The translations under genes were made by a program, and so were the position numbers. A stretch of DNA of 64,000 nucleotides, from NCBI GenBank assembly GCA_963777905.1, contig CAVZSM010000010.1:62001-126000 (forward strand), read 5' to 3'. Origin of the DNA: Trebonia sp963777905. Its GTDB lineage: Bacteria > Actinomycetota > Actinomycetes > Streptosporangiales > Streptosporangiaceae. The notes beneath the pieces were generated by a model, which saw only the letters and a list, made by a program, of their open reading frames with translations, did no database searches and was not told the DNA's origin. Positions 33,722 through 42,464 of the stretch are shown here, in pieces (the first letter of the stretch is position 1; the number at the start of each line of letters is the position of its first letter).

Positions 33722-34423
33722 GTGTCGCTCGGGGCCAGCGGTGTCTCCGCGCTCGTCTCGTACATCGGCTCGCTGACCGCCCATCAGTCGCTCGGCTCGC
33801 AAAGCGTGATACTCAACGGCTCGCGGGCGCCGGGCCGGCCGCTGCTCGACCTGTTCCTGCAGCTGGTGGCGATCGCGTCGGCCGCGGCGCCGGTGCTGCT
33901 GGTCTTCTACCTGCTGGCGCGCGACGGTGAGGGCCCGTCCGCGATCGGCGTGGACTTCTCCCAGCCGTGGCGCGACCTGCGGCGCGGCGCCGCGCTCGCG
34001 GCGGTGATCGGCGGCGCCGGGCTCGGCCTCTACCTGATCGCGTACAAGTCGGGCGTCGCGCTGAACGTCGTCGCCGAGAGCCTGCCCGACATCTGGTGGC
34101 GGATCCCGGTGCTGCTGCTGTCCGCCCTGCAGAACGGGCTGCTCGAAGAGGTCCTGGTCACCGGGTACCTGCTGACCCGGCTGAAGAAGCTCGGCGTGGG
34201 GTCATGGCAGGCGGTCGCGATCAGCGCGACGCTGCGCGGCTCCTACCATCTGTATCAGGGGCTGGGCGGGTTCCTCGGTAACGCGGCGATGGGGGTGATC
34301 TTCGCGGTGCTGTTCCTGCGCTGGAAACGGGCGACCCCGATGATCATCGCGCACACGCTGATCGACGCGGTGGCCTTCGTGGGCTACGCGGTGCTGGCCG
34401 GCCACGTTTCCTGGCTGCCCTAG
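33722..34423 (+). CDS. CPBP-family intramembrane metalloprotease
   Basis: At least 233 residues and about seven membrane helices. The CPBP motifs are NGLLEEVLVTGYLLTRL (Glu pair), GSYHLYQGLGG (His) and IIAHTLIDAVAFVGY (His/Asp). Bacterial members resemble type II CAAX proteases and often act on peptides. The start is doubtful: the frame continues in good protein upstream (RRLLRWEIIAVFAV, completing helix 1) to about 33632 with no ATG, GTG or TTG, so GTG 33722 truncates the first helix. A start error or indel upstream is likely. It overlaps the convergent monooxygenase stop. Confidence 0.8.
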   Translation: MSLGASGVSALVSYIGSLTAHQSLGSQSVILNGSRAPGRPLLDLFLQLVAIASAAAPVLLVFYLLARDGEGPSAIGVDFSQPWRDLRRGAALAAVIGGAGLGLYLIAYKSGVALNVVAESLPDIWWRIPVLLLSALQNGLLEEVLVTGYLLTRLKKLGVGSWQAVAISATLRGSYHLYQGLGGFLGNAAMGVIFAVLFLRWKRATPMIIAHTLIDAVAFVGYAVLAGHVSWLP

Positions 34424-36061
34424 TTCCCGGTGACCAGGGCGGCGAGGGCGGCAGCGGACGGCATCGAATCCCCGGACCGCCACGCCACGTGCAGGTCGGG
34501 GCGGACCAGGATCAGCCGGTGCCCGGGATAGACGGCCTGCGCCGCGGCCGAGGTGACCTCGACCAGGTCCAGTGGTGCCCCCAGCCGGCCGAACTCGGCG
34601 GCCAGCTCCCGCGCGAACCCCACCGCGGCCCGGTCGCTGGGGGCGACAGGGGCGCCGGGGGCGCCGGGGGCGCCGGACCGTCCCTGGTCGCCCGCGGCCT
34701 GGATGCGCAGCAGCGTGAACCCGCTGCCGAGCACGTCGTGCAGCGGGTTGCCGTCGTCAAGCCACAGGTGCGGCAGCCGGGCGCCGGGCCAGGTGGTGGC
34801 CGCGATCCCGGTCGGCGACGCGCCGCCGGCGTGGCCGATGACCGGGGAGCCGGTGTAACGGTAGCCGAGCTCGACGTCCCGCAGGTCGACCGACCACGGC
34901 TCGTCGGCAACGGCCCTGGCGAACGACGCGGTGATGGCCTGCGCCGCGACCGGGCGCCGCTCCGCCTCATAGGAGCCGAGCAGCGCCGGGCCGCCCCAGC
35001 CGTGCAGTGTCCCGGCGAGCTTCCAGGCCAGGTCGGCTGCGTCGCCGACGGCCGTGCTCAGCCCGAGGCCGCCCGCCGTGCTGGCCGGGTGCGCGGCGTC
35101 GCCGGCCAGGAAGACCCGGCTGCCCCCGGTGCCAGGATCCCGGTCGGTGTACTGGTCGGCGAGCAGCAGCCGCTGCGGCCACAGGTCCTCGTGCACGACC
35201 TTGTAGCTCAGCGGCTGGCAGACCGCGCCGGCCACCGCCTCGAACAGCGTCGTCAGCGGCGGGGCGCCAGGGCCGGCCGCCGCCGCGTACAGCGTGAAGT
35301 GCTGGGTGTCGTCCTGGACGACGAGCGTGCAGGGGTGCGCGCCGGTGACGTGGTACTGCACGGCCCGGGCGGCAGGGCCGCCGGGGAGCCGCTCGTACAG
35401 GTCGGGGCAGTAGATCAGCGCCTGCCGCGCCGGCTCCCTCGTCTCGCCGCGCAGTTCAACGCCGAGCACGCGGCGCACGGTGCTGTCCGCGCCGTCGCAG
35501 CCGACCAGGTAGCCGGCGCGGACGGTGCGCATCCTGCTGGCGGTGTGCACCATCGCGGTGACGCCGCCCGCCACCGCGAAGTCGAAGAGCTCGGCGCCGA
35601 ACCGCACCGTCACCCCCGGCGTCGCCTCGGCGACCTCGCGCAGCAGCGGCTCGAGGGTGTACTGGGACAGGATGACGGGCGGCTCGAGCGGCATGGTCCC
35701 GTCGTTGACCTCGAGCATGTTCGCGAGGATTTCGGCCACGGACAGGTAGCGGTGCCTGGTCAGCTGCCGGGCCAGTGACCCGGCGCAGATCGCCACGTCG
35801 AGGGGCGCCTCCGCGGGCAGCCCCGCCGCGCGCAGCCGCGCGGAGAGGCCGAGCCGCCGGAAGATCTCCATGGCCCGCGACCCGCACCGCCCGGCGCGCG
35901 GCACCCGGGCCGGCGCGGGCCTGGCGTCGACGACCTCGCACCGCACGCCGGACTGGCCGAGGCTGATCGCGAGGGTGAGGCCGGCCTGCGCCCCCGGCGA
36001 TGAGCACCGGCACGTCGGAACTCGCTGCTGCTGGCAGGTTCCCACCGTCCCTTTCCGGCAC
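34420..36061 (-). pseudogene. FAD-dependent aromatic monooxygenase with one frame break
   Basis: A PheA/TfdB-type flavin hydroxylase of about 545 residues. From GTG 36061 the first frame gives SSDVPVLIAGG, the start of the Rossmann fold; the rest (AGLTLAISLGQSGVRCEVVD, YLVGCDGADSTVRRVLG, VFLAGDAAHP and the thioredoxin-like C-terminus) is in another frame. The break is in the run of G near 36000, inside GxGxxG, equal to one missing base. All other motifs are intact, so an assembly error is likely. It is divergent from an IclR regulator and probably oxidises an aromatic or polyketide-like substrate. Confidence 0.82.
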
Positions 36062-36117
36062 CCCCGGCGCCCCGACGGCCCGACGGCCCGACGGCTTGAC
36101 GGTGCACTGCGGTGTCG

Positions 36118-36134
36118 TTATCGTGGCTCGATAA
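36118..36134. promoter_or_regulatory. Inverted repeat between monooxygenase and IclR genes
   Basis: TTATCG and CGATAA flank tggct as perfect 6-bp arms (17 bp in all). It lies 57 bases from the monooxygenase start and 32 from the regulator start, a good position for an IclR operator controlling both. Confidence 0.6.
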
Positions 36135-36165
36135 TCACATTTTGACGAGCTGAGAAAGAGCTCCC

Positions 36166-36972
36166 GTGGCCACTAATTCAGCTGTCAGACCGTCCGGGGC
36201 GCCGGGAGCGCACGGGTCGGTGGCCGCTGCCTCAGGTGCCGAAGGGGCCCGCCGGGTGCTCGCGGTGCTGCAGGCTTTCTCGCCACGGCACCACACGCTT
36301 ACCGCGCGGGACCTGGCTGAGTCCACCGGCATCCCGTTGCCCAGCATGTACCGTTATATCGCGCTGCTGCGCGAGACGGGGCTGCTTGTGGGCGATGAGC
36401 GCGGCGCCTATCACCTGTCGGCCCGGCTCATCTCGCTCGCCCGCGCCGCGGAGGCGGCCGAGTCGATCATCGAGGTCGCCGACCCGGTGATGCGCGAGCT
36501 GGTCAGGGAGTGCGGCGAGACGGTCATCCTCGTCCAGTTGGTCGCCCGGGTCCCGGTGTGCGTGCACCGGGTGGAGTCGGCGCACCACTTCCGCGCGACG
36601 TTCGAGCCGGGGGAGCAGCTGCCGATCGACCGCGGCGCCAGCGGGCGGGTGCTGCTCGCCGGGCTGCCGCCGCAGCTGCGGCGCGACTACCTGGCGCCGC
36701 TCGCGGAGGCGGACCCGCAGGCGGCCGCGCGCCTGGAGCGCATCGCCGCGGAGACGGCTGAGCGCGGCTGGGCGGTGAGCGAGGAGGAGATCGACCGCGG
36801 GGTGTGGGCGGCGTCGGCGGCGGTGACCGACGGGCGGTCCACCGTGGCCGCGCTGACCGTGCCGTCCCCGCTGGTGCGGTCGCCCGCCTCGATCCAGGAA
36901 CGACTTCTCAGCCAAGTATGCAGGGCAGCCCAGCAGGTCAGTGACCTGCTGCGCGATGCGGAGCGATCCTAG
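36166..36972 (+). CDS. IclR-family regulator
   Basis: A 268-residue protein from GTG 36166. The winged helix (about 25-90: GARRVLAVLQAFSPRHHTLT, AESTGIPLPSMYRYIALL) is followed by the IclR effector domain (DRGASGRVLLAGLPPQL, RGWAVSEEEIDRGVWAASAA). Such regulators usually control catabolism of aromatic or small organic acids. It is divergent from the flavin monooxygenase and upstream of the amidase, so both may be targets. Confidence 0.92.
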   Translation: MATNSAVRPSGAPGAHGSVAAASGAEGARRVLAVLQAFSPRHHTLTARDLAESTGIPLPSMYRYIALLRETGLLVGDERGAYHLSARLISLARAAEAAESIIEVADPVMRELVRECGETVILVQLVARVPVCVHRVESAHHFRATFEPGEQLPIDRGASGRVLLAGLPPQLRRDYLAPLAEADPQAAARLERIAAETAERGWAVSEEEIDRGVWAASAAVTDGRSTVAALTVPSPLVRSPASIQERLLSQVCRAAQQVSDLLRDAERS

Positions 36973-37012
36973 GCGGTTACGGAGCAGCACCAGTGGCGTT
37001 TATCCTGCCGCC

Positions 37013-38581
37013 ATGCCGGATTTCCAGACAACGCCAGAACTCTCCCCCGAACGCGGTTCCATGAGCATCGATCCGGTGTCGTCATCGGTGGCCGAACTGC
37101 GCCAGGCGATGGCCGACGGCCGGCTCACCGCGACGGCGCTCACCCGGCACTTCCTTGAGCGGATCGAGGAGCTGAACCCGGCGCTGCACGCGGTGATCAC
37201 GGTCAACCACGACGCGGTCGCTGAGGCCGCGGCCAGCGACGACGCCTGGGAGTCCGGCCAGCCGCGCGGTCCGCTCGAAGGCATCCCCGTGCTGGTGAAG
37301 GACAACGTCCAGGTGGCCGGCATGCCGACCACGGCCGGCTCGCCGGCGCTGCTGCCGGCGTGCCCGCCTGATGCCTTCATCGTCTCCCGGCTGCGCGCGG
37401 CGGGCGCGGTGATCCTGGCGAAGGCGAACCTGTCGGAGTGGGCGAACTTCCGGTCGACCCACTCGAGCAGCGGCTGGTCGTCTCTCGGCGGGCAGGCCAA
37501 CAACCCGTACGTGCTCGACAGGAGCCCGTCCGGGTCGAGCTCAGGGTCGGCGGCCGGCGTGTCGGCCGGGCTGGCGCCGCTGGCGGTGGGCACCGAGACC
37601 GACGGCTCGATCGTCTCCCCGTCGAGCGCCTGCGGCGTGGTCGGCGTCAAGCCGACGGCCGGCCTGGTGAGCCGGACCGGGATCGTGCCGCTGTCCCCGG
37701 TCCAGGACACCGCGGGGCCGATGGCCAAGTCGGTCGCCGACGCGGCCGCGATGCTGTCCGTGCTCGCCGCCGCCGACCCGGACGATCCCGCCGCCTCCGT
37801 GCCGCCGGCTCACGCTGCCACCGACTACACCCAGTTTCTCGACCCGGCCGCGCTCGACGGCGCGCGGATCGGCGTCTGGCGGGGCGCCTCCGCCCGGGCG
37901 GACGCCGCCACGAAGGTGCTGCTCGAAGCGGCGGTGCGGACGTTGCGGTCGCTCGGCGCGATAGTGACCGACCCGGTCGACCTGCCGGACGTGGAGAAGA
38001 TCACGGTCCCGGAGTTCGACGCGCTGTACTACGAGTTCAAGTACGGCATCAACGCCTACCTCAAGTACCTGGCCACCGTGGACGGCGGGGCGGACATCCC
38101 AGGTTCGCTGGCCGGGCTGATCGAGTTCAACGAGCGCAACGCCGCGTGGGTGCTGTGCAGGTTCGGCCAGGAGATCTTCCACGCCGCCGAGGCGACGACC
38201 GGCAACCTGGCCGACCCGGACTACCTGGAACTGCGCGGGTTCGCGACCCGGCTGGCGGTCGCCTCGCTGGAGACGCCGACCGCGGAGCACAGGCTGGACG
38301 CGATCATCTCGCTCACCGCGAACCCGGCGTGGCTCACCGACTACATCCTCGGCGACCACAGCGTCTTCGGCGCCTCCCGCCCGGCGGCGGTGTCGGGCTG
38401 GCCGGCGATCAGCGTCCCGTTCGGGTACGTGCGGGGGCTGCCGGTGGGCGTGACGCTCGTCGGGCCGCGGTGGAGCGAGCCGCGGCTGCTCGCGATCGCC
38501 TACGCCTTCGAGCAGGCGACCGCGGCGCGCCGCCAGCCGTCGTTGCTCCCGACCCTGCCCCCGCCGCACCCCAGGCCGTAG
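37013..38581 (+). CDS. Amidase-signature family hydrolase
   Basis: About 522 residues from ATG 37013. The Ser-cisSer-Lys triad is visible: Lys in IPVLVKDNVQVAG, the Gly/Ser-rich signature RSPSGSSSGSAAGVSAG with cis-Ser, and the nucleophile Ser in GTETDGSIVSPSS. The C-terminus has WPAISVPFGYVRGLPVGVTL. Family members hydrolyse small amides, including aryl amides. It follows the IclR gene by 40 bases and may degrade the same compounds as the monooxygenase. Confidence 0.92.
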   Translation: MPDFQTTPELSPERGSMSIDPVSSSVAELRQAMADGRLTATALTRHFLERIEELNPALHAVITVNHDAVAEAAASDDAWESGQPRGPLEGIPVLVKDNVQVAGMPTTAGSPALLPACPPDAFIVSRLRAAGAVILAKANLSEWANFRSTHSSSGWSSLGGQANNPYVLDRSPSGSSSGSAAGVSAGLAPLAVGTETDGSIVSPSSACGVVGVKPTAGLVSRTGIVPLSPVQDTAGPMAKSVADAAAMLSVLAAADPDDPAASVPPAHAATDYTQFLDPAALDGARIGVWRGASARADAATKVLLEAAVRTLRSLGAIVTDPVDLPDVEKITVPEFDALYYEFKYGINAYLKYLATVDGGADIPGSLAGLIEFNERNAAWVLCRFGQEIFHAAEATTGNLADPDYLELRGFATRLAVASLETPTAEHRLDAIISLTANPAWLTDYILGDHSVFGASRPAAVSGWPAISVPFGYVRGLPVGVTLVGPRWSEPRLLAIAYAFEQATAARRQPSLLPTLPPPHPRP

Positions 38582-38639
38582 GACCTGCCGCTTCCGCGGC
38601 CCGGCGGGCAGCGGGCAGCGGCGCGATAACCTGGCATTC

Positions 38640-39914
38640 ATGGATGCATGGCGTGGGCCCGAGGTACCTGACCTCCCCGGCCGCGGGCCCGAGCCGCGGC
38701 TGCGTGACACGGCGACCGGTGAGCTGACCGTCGCGGCGACCGGGCGGGACGCGTCGCTGTACGCCTGCGGGATCACCCCCTACGACGCCACGCACCTAGG
38801 TCACGCGGCGACGTTCACCGCGTGGGACCTGCTGGTCAGGGCCTGGCTCGACGCCGGCCACCACGTCACCTACACGCAGAACGTCACCGACGTCGACGAC
38901 CCGCTCCTTGAGCGCGCCGAGCGCGACGGCGTCGACTGGCGGGAGCTCGCGCTGCGCGAGACCGACCGGTACCGCCGGGACATGGAGGCGCTGCGGATAG
39001 TGCCGCCTGCGCACCTGATCGGCGCGGTGGAGGCGGTGCCCCTCATCGACCGGTTCGCCGAGCGCCTCGCCGCCCGCGGTTCGCTGTACGACCTCGAGGG
39101 CGACACCTACTTCGCCCGCTGCGCCGACCCGGCGTTCGGTGCGCTGTCCGGCCCGGACAGCGCCCCCGGCCTGTCGCTGGCGCAGATGACGGCGCTGTCC
39201 GCCGAGCGCGGCGGCGACCCGGACCGGCCGGGCAAGAAGGACCCGCTCGACGTCCTCGTCTGGCGCGCGGAACGCCCGGGCGAACCCGCCTGGGACTCCC
39301 GCTTCGGCCCGGGGCGGCCCGGCTGGCACGTGGAGTGCGCCGCGATCGCCGTGGAGTTCCTCGGCGCGGCCTTCGACGTGCAGGCGGGCGGCAGCGACCT
39401 GGTGTTCCCGCACCACGAGATGAGCGCCTCGCACGCGCGCGTCGCCTGCGCGGCCGACGGCCGCGTCTTCGCCCGGGTATACGCGCACTCCGGCATGGTG
39501 GCCTACCAGGGCCAGAAGATGTCCAAGTCGCTGGGCAACCTGGTCTTCGTCAGCAAGCTGCGGGACTCCGGCACCGACCCGATGGCGATCCGCCTGGCCA
39601 TCCTCGCCCACCACTACCGCTCCGACTGGGAATGGACCCCCGAGGTCCTGACGGGTGCCACAACCCGCCTCACCCGCTGGCGGGCGGCCGTATCCTCCGC
39701 GACAGGCTCAGCCCGGGCCCCGGGCGTGCCCGCGGCGGACGATGTCCTGCGCACGGTCCGCGAACGCCTGGCCGAAGACCTGGACGCCCCGGGCGCGCTG
39801 GCCGCGATCGACACCTGGGCCGACGCGGCACTGACCGCCCCAGGATCGGTCCCCCCCGCCGACGCCCGCCTCATCCGCGACACAGCCGACGCCCTCCTGG
39901 GCATAGCCCTGTAG
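38640..39914 (+). CDS. mshC: Mycothiol biosynthesis ligase MshC
   Basis: A 424-residue cysteine:GlcN-Ins ligase that uses ATP to join cysteine to 1-D-myo-inosityl glucosamine, the third enzymatic stage of mycothiol synthesis. It is a class I aminoacyl-tRNA synthetase relative: zinc-site Cys43 in LYACGITPYDATHLGHA with the HIGH-like HLGH, TYTQNVTDVDDPLLERA, WHVECAAIAVEFLG with the second zinc Cys, FPHHEMSASHA and KMSKS in GQKMSKSLGNLVFV. Length and motifs distinguish it from cysteinyl-tRNA synthetase. Its stop codon lies in the arm of a long hairpin. Confidence 0.95.
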   Translation: MDAWRGPEVPDLPGRGPEPRLRDTATGELTVAATGRDASLYACGITPYDATHLGHAATFTAWDLLVRAWLDAGHHVTYTQNVTDVDDPLLERAERDGVDWRELALRETDRYRRDMEALRIVPPAHLIGAVEAVPLIDRFAERLAARGSLYDLEGDTYFARCADPAFGALSGPDSAPGLSLAQMTALSAERGGDPDRPGKKDPLDVLVWRAERPGEPAWDSRFGPGRPGWHVECAAIAVEFLGAAFDVQAGGSDLVFPHHEMSASHARVACAADGRVFARVYAHSGMVAYQGQKMSKSLGNLVFVSKLRDSGTDPMAIRLAILAHHYRSDWEWTPEVLTGATTRLTRWRAAVSSATGSARAPGVPAADDVLRTVRERLAEDLDAPGALAAIDTWADAALTAPGSVPPADARLIRDTADALLGIAL

Positions 39915-39958
39915 TGCTGAAGATTTGACCCCGATACGGGGTCAAATCTTCAGCACTA
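39912..39958. terminator. Perfect 21-bp hairpin starting at the mshC stop codon
   Basis: Arms 39912-39932 and 39938-39958 are exact reverse complements around a gatac loop. The mshC stop codon TAG (39912-39914) forms the base of the stem. A transcription terminator is the obvious role, although there is no T run and the right arm begins the otherwise gene-free approach to the DUF4192 gene. Confidence 0.8.
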
Positions 39959-40115
39959 ACGGAAAGCAGCCCCGCGTCGCGCCCGAGTTCCGCACCCCAA
40001 ACCCCACCGTTCCCCCACGTCACGCGCCACGCCGGGGCGTCCATGGAATTGAAACGAGCGGGCGTTCCCCTTACCTCCTACGTCAGTTTTCGTCAAGGAA
40101 CACTTTTGTGGCGTT

Positions 40116-40140
40116 GTGGATTTCGCCCGAGTTATCCACA
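40116..40140. promoter_or_regulatory. Inverted pair of DnaA-box-like sites
   Basis: TTATCCACA at 40132-40140 is an exact DnaA box. tgtggattt at 40116-40124 is an inverted 7-of-9 match, seven bases away. They lie 52 bases upstream of the DUF4192 gene. A role in DnaA titration or regulation is inferred only. Confidence 0.45.
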
Positions 40141-40191
40141 GCCAGAAGATCAAATCCCCCCGCCGCATTGACACCGCGCACGCTTGGCTCT

Positions 40192-41724
40192 ATGACTCAG
40201 GATCTCTCCGCGGGCACTTCGTCCCCGCAGCCCGTTCCGGGGACACCCGGCAGCACCCCGCCAGCCAGGACGCCCACGATCAAGGCTCCCACGACCAGGA
40301 CATCCGACATCGAGAAGCCCGCGACCGCGGCCAGCGCGTCACAGGCCAAGCTGGCGCCGGATGCGCCGGCACAAGCAGCGTCTGCGCAGATCGAGGCCTC
40401 AGGGGCCGCGCCGGCGCAGGCAACGGCGACGCAGGCAAAGCCGCCGGGCAGGAATGCGTCCGCCACGAAGCCCTCGACACGGAGGGCGCCGGGCCGGAAG
40501 GGCAAGTCCCGGCGCAAGCCGCCCGCGCCGCGGCGGGGCGAACGCCGTGCGCAATCGCGTACCGGCAGGGACGCCGGCGTCGCGCCGGACGCGGGGACGG
40601 CCGCGGAGCGCCGGATCCGGATCGGGTCGCCCGTCTCGCTGCTGGCGGTGGTGCCCTTGCTGCTCGGGTTCGAGCCAGGCAACAGCATGGTCGTGATCGG
40701 CGTCGAGCAGCCCGGTGCGGAGGTCAGGCTCACGCTCCGCTATGACCTGCCCGATCCGGGGCTGGCCCCCGCGGTGGCCGCGCACGCCATGAGCGTGCTC
40801 ACCGCGCAGCGCATCCAGACCGCGGTCGCGGTGGGGTACGGCCCTGAGCACCTCGTCTCACCGGTCGCCGCGGCGCTGCGGGACTGCGCGCCGGGAGCCG
40901 GGGTTACCGTGACCGAGCTGCTCCGGGCGGAAAACCAGCGTTACTGGTCCTACGTGTGCGGAGACCCAGCCTGCTGCCCGCCAGAGGGCAAGTCGTTCGA
41001 CGTGAGGGACCATCCGGCTGCCCGGGCCATGGCCGCCGAGAGCGCCAGGGTGCTAGCCAGCAGGGACGCGCTGGCGGCTACGGTCGCGCCGGTCACCGGA
41101 GCTGCCGCCGGACAGATGCGCCAGGCGACCAAGGAAGCCGAAGAACAGGTCGCCAGGGCCATCGCGCGGGCGGCGCGGTCCGGCCGGAAGGCGTCCGTCC
41201 GCCGCCTGATCGCCACCGTCGGCCTGCCCGCGGTCTCCGAGGGCATCCGCCGCTACCGCGGCGGCAGGCGCCTCGAACCAGAGGAAGCGGCCTGGCTCAC
41301 GGTCGTGCTGCGTGACCTCCGGGTCCGCGACGACGCGTGGTCACGGATGCGACCAGAGCACCGCGAGGCGCATACGCGGCTGTGGACCGACCTGACCCGG
41401 CTGGCCCAGCCCGGGTACGTCTGCGCCCCGGCTGCGCTGCTCGCGTTCGTGGCGTGGCAAGTCGGCAACGGGGCCCTCGCGAACGTCGCGCTTGACCGGG
41501 CGCTGGCGGAAGACGCGAACTACTCGATGGCCGTGCTGCTCAGGCAGGTCATCGACTCCGGCGCGCCGCCGTCGCTGGCCCGGCTTCCGATGACCCCGGA
41601 GGAGGTGGCCGCCAGCTATGCCGCCCTTGAAGCCAGCGACGAAGCGGACGGCGAGACCAGCGACGAAGCGGACGAGCCAGCGGACGATGACGACGAAGAC
41701 GTCCCCGCAGCGGGTGAGGCGTAA
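40192..41724 (+). CDS. DUF4192-domain protein
   Basis: About 510 residues from ATG 40192. Residues 1-140 are Ala/Pro/Thr-rich and then strongly basic (RKGKSRRKPPAPRRGERRA), a disordered tail. The DUF4192 domain (about 145-480) starts RIGSPVSLLAVVPLLLGFEP and includes NRYWSY-type AENQRYWSYVCGDPACCPP and a long helical C-terminal half with WQVGNGALANVALDRAL. The end is very acidic (EADEPADDDDEDVP). DUF4192 is an actinobacterial family of unknown function. The last 40 bases recur at 43296. Confidence 0.88.
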   Translation: MTQDLSAGTSSPQPVPGTPGSTPPARTPTIKAPTTRTSDIEKPATAASASQAKLAPDAPAQAASAQIEASGAAPAQATATQAKPPGRNASATKPSTRRAPGRKGKSRRKPPAPRRGERRAQSRTGRDAGVAPDAGTAAERRIRIGSPVSLLAVVPLLLGFEPGNSMVVIGVEQPGAEVRLTLRYDLPDPGLAPAVAAHAMSVLTAQRIQTAVAVGYGPEHLVSPVAAALRDCAPGAGVTVTELLRAENQRYWSYVCGDPACCPPEGKSFDVRDHPAARAMAAESARVLASRDALAATVAPVTGAAAGQMRQATKEAEEQVARAIARAARSGRKASVRRLIATVGLPAVSEGIRRYRGGRRLEPEEAAWLTVVLRDLRVRDDAWSRMRPEHREAHTRLWTDLTRLAQPGYVCAPAALLAFVAWQVGNGALANVALDRALAEDANYSMAVLLRQVIDSGAPPSLARLPMTPEEVAASYAALEASDEADGETSDEADEPADDDDEDVPAAGEA

Positions 41725-41729
41725 CGCAG
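41690..41729 (+). repeat. Direct repeat, left copy (end of the DUF4192 gene)
   Basis: acgacgaagacg and the following 28 bases, through the stop codon to acgcag, recur at 43296-43335 with four mismatches. The left copy encodes DEDVPAAGEA and stop. Confidence 0.85.
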
Positions 41730-41902
41730 TCGTCCAGCGGTGACGGGCCGGTTTAGTGCCTCGCCAATCGGCCGGAAGTGAGGCTCGAGCCGACAGTAAC
41801 GGTCCGTGGGGCGGTATGTGGCGGCGTGGCCCGATGCCCTACGCGGTAGCGCGGCGGAACAGCAGCCGGGCCAGGCGCCTCACCGGAGCGATGGCAGCGG
41901 CT

Positions 41903-41977
41903 GGTGTCCTCGGCGATCTGCGCGAGGGTCTCGGCGGGCAGCTTCAGGTCCTCGTGATAGTCCATGAACAGTGCCAT
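41903..41977 (-). pseudogene. N-terminal fragment of a DUF4242-type protein
   Basis: The frame from ATG 41977, with AGGAGC upstream, reads MALFMDYHEDLKLPAETLAQ and then IAEDT, typical for the first strand and helix of small DUF4242 (nickel-responsive SCO4226-like) proteins. After residue 25 the sequence becomes unrelated, so the remaining two thirds are missing. It lies in the repeat-bounded interval. Confidence 0.55.
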
Positions 41978-42026
41978 GTCATGCTCCTGTCCTTGCGTTG
42001 GGCGGCGTGGCCGCCGCCGCGTGAGA

Positions 42027-42323
42027 TCAGGCGGTGGTGGCGTGCACCTTGCGGGCAGCCAGCGCGCGGTCCAGGACCACCGCGACGGTGGCGGCGACCA
42101 GCGCGGCGCCGATGGCGATCAGGGCGATCTGCCAGCCGGGCATGCCGCCCGCGGCGACGGCGGCAGTAGCCGGGGACGTGGCCGGGTAGGTGGGCACGAA
42201 GGCAGGCCGGCCGTCCGGGAGCGGGCGGTTGACGGCGAGCGCGGCGGGCGCGGTGGCAGCCAATGCCAGCAGGGCACCGGCCAGCACGCCGGCCAGCCGG
42301 CGGATGCGATGGATCGGGTTCAT
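42027..42323 (-). CDS. Small secreted/membrane protein, unknown
   Basis: A 98-residue protein from ATG 42323 with AAGGAG nine bases upstream. A signal-like helix (LAGVLAGALLALAATAPAALA) is followed by a short Pro-rich outer part and a second helix (IALIAIGAALVAATVAVVL) before a basic end. The topology is a short exported loop with a C-terminal anchor. No family recognised. It precedes the DUF4242 fragment on the same strand and is divergent from the LuxR gene. Confidence 0.7.
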   Translation of the reverse strand: MNPIHRIRRLAGVLAGALLALAATAPAALAVNRPLPDGRPAFVPTYPATSPATAAVAAGGMPGWQIALIAIGAALVAATVAVVLDRALAARKVHATTA

Positions 42324-42464
42324 GATGTTCTCCTTCACGCGCACGATGCGGTCGATCGGGCTCAGTGTGCGCAGAGGCGCGCCGCGCCTGCCATTCGCCG
42401 TTCTGCGTATGCCCAGGCCACCCCGGCCGGGGTACCGTGGATGCAGGCGAGGGAAGGGGGCGTG

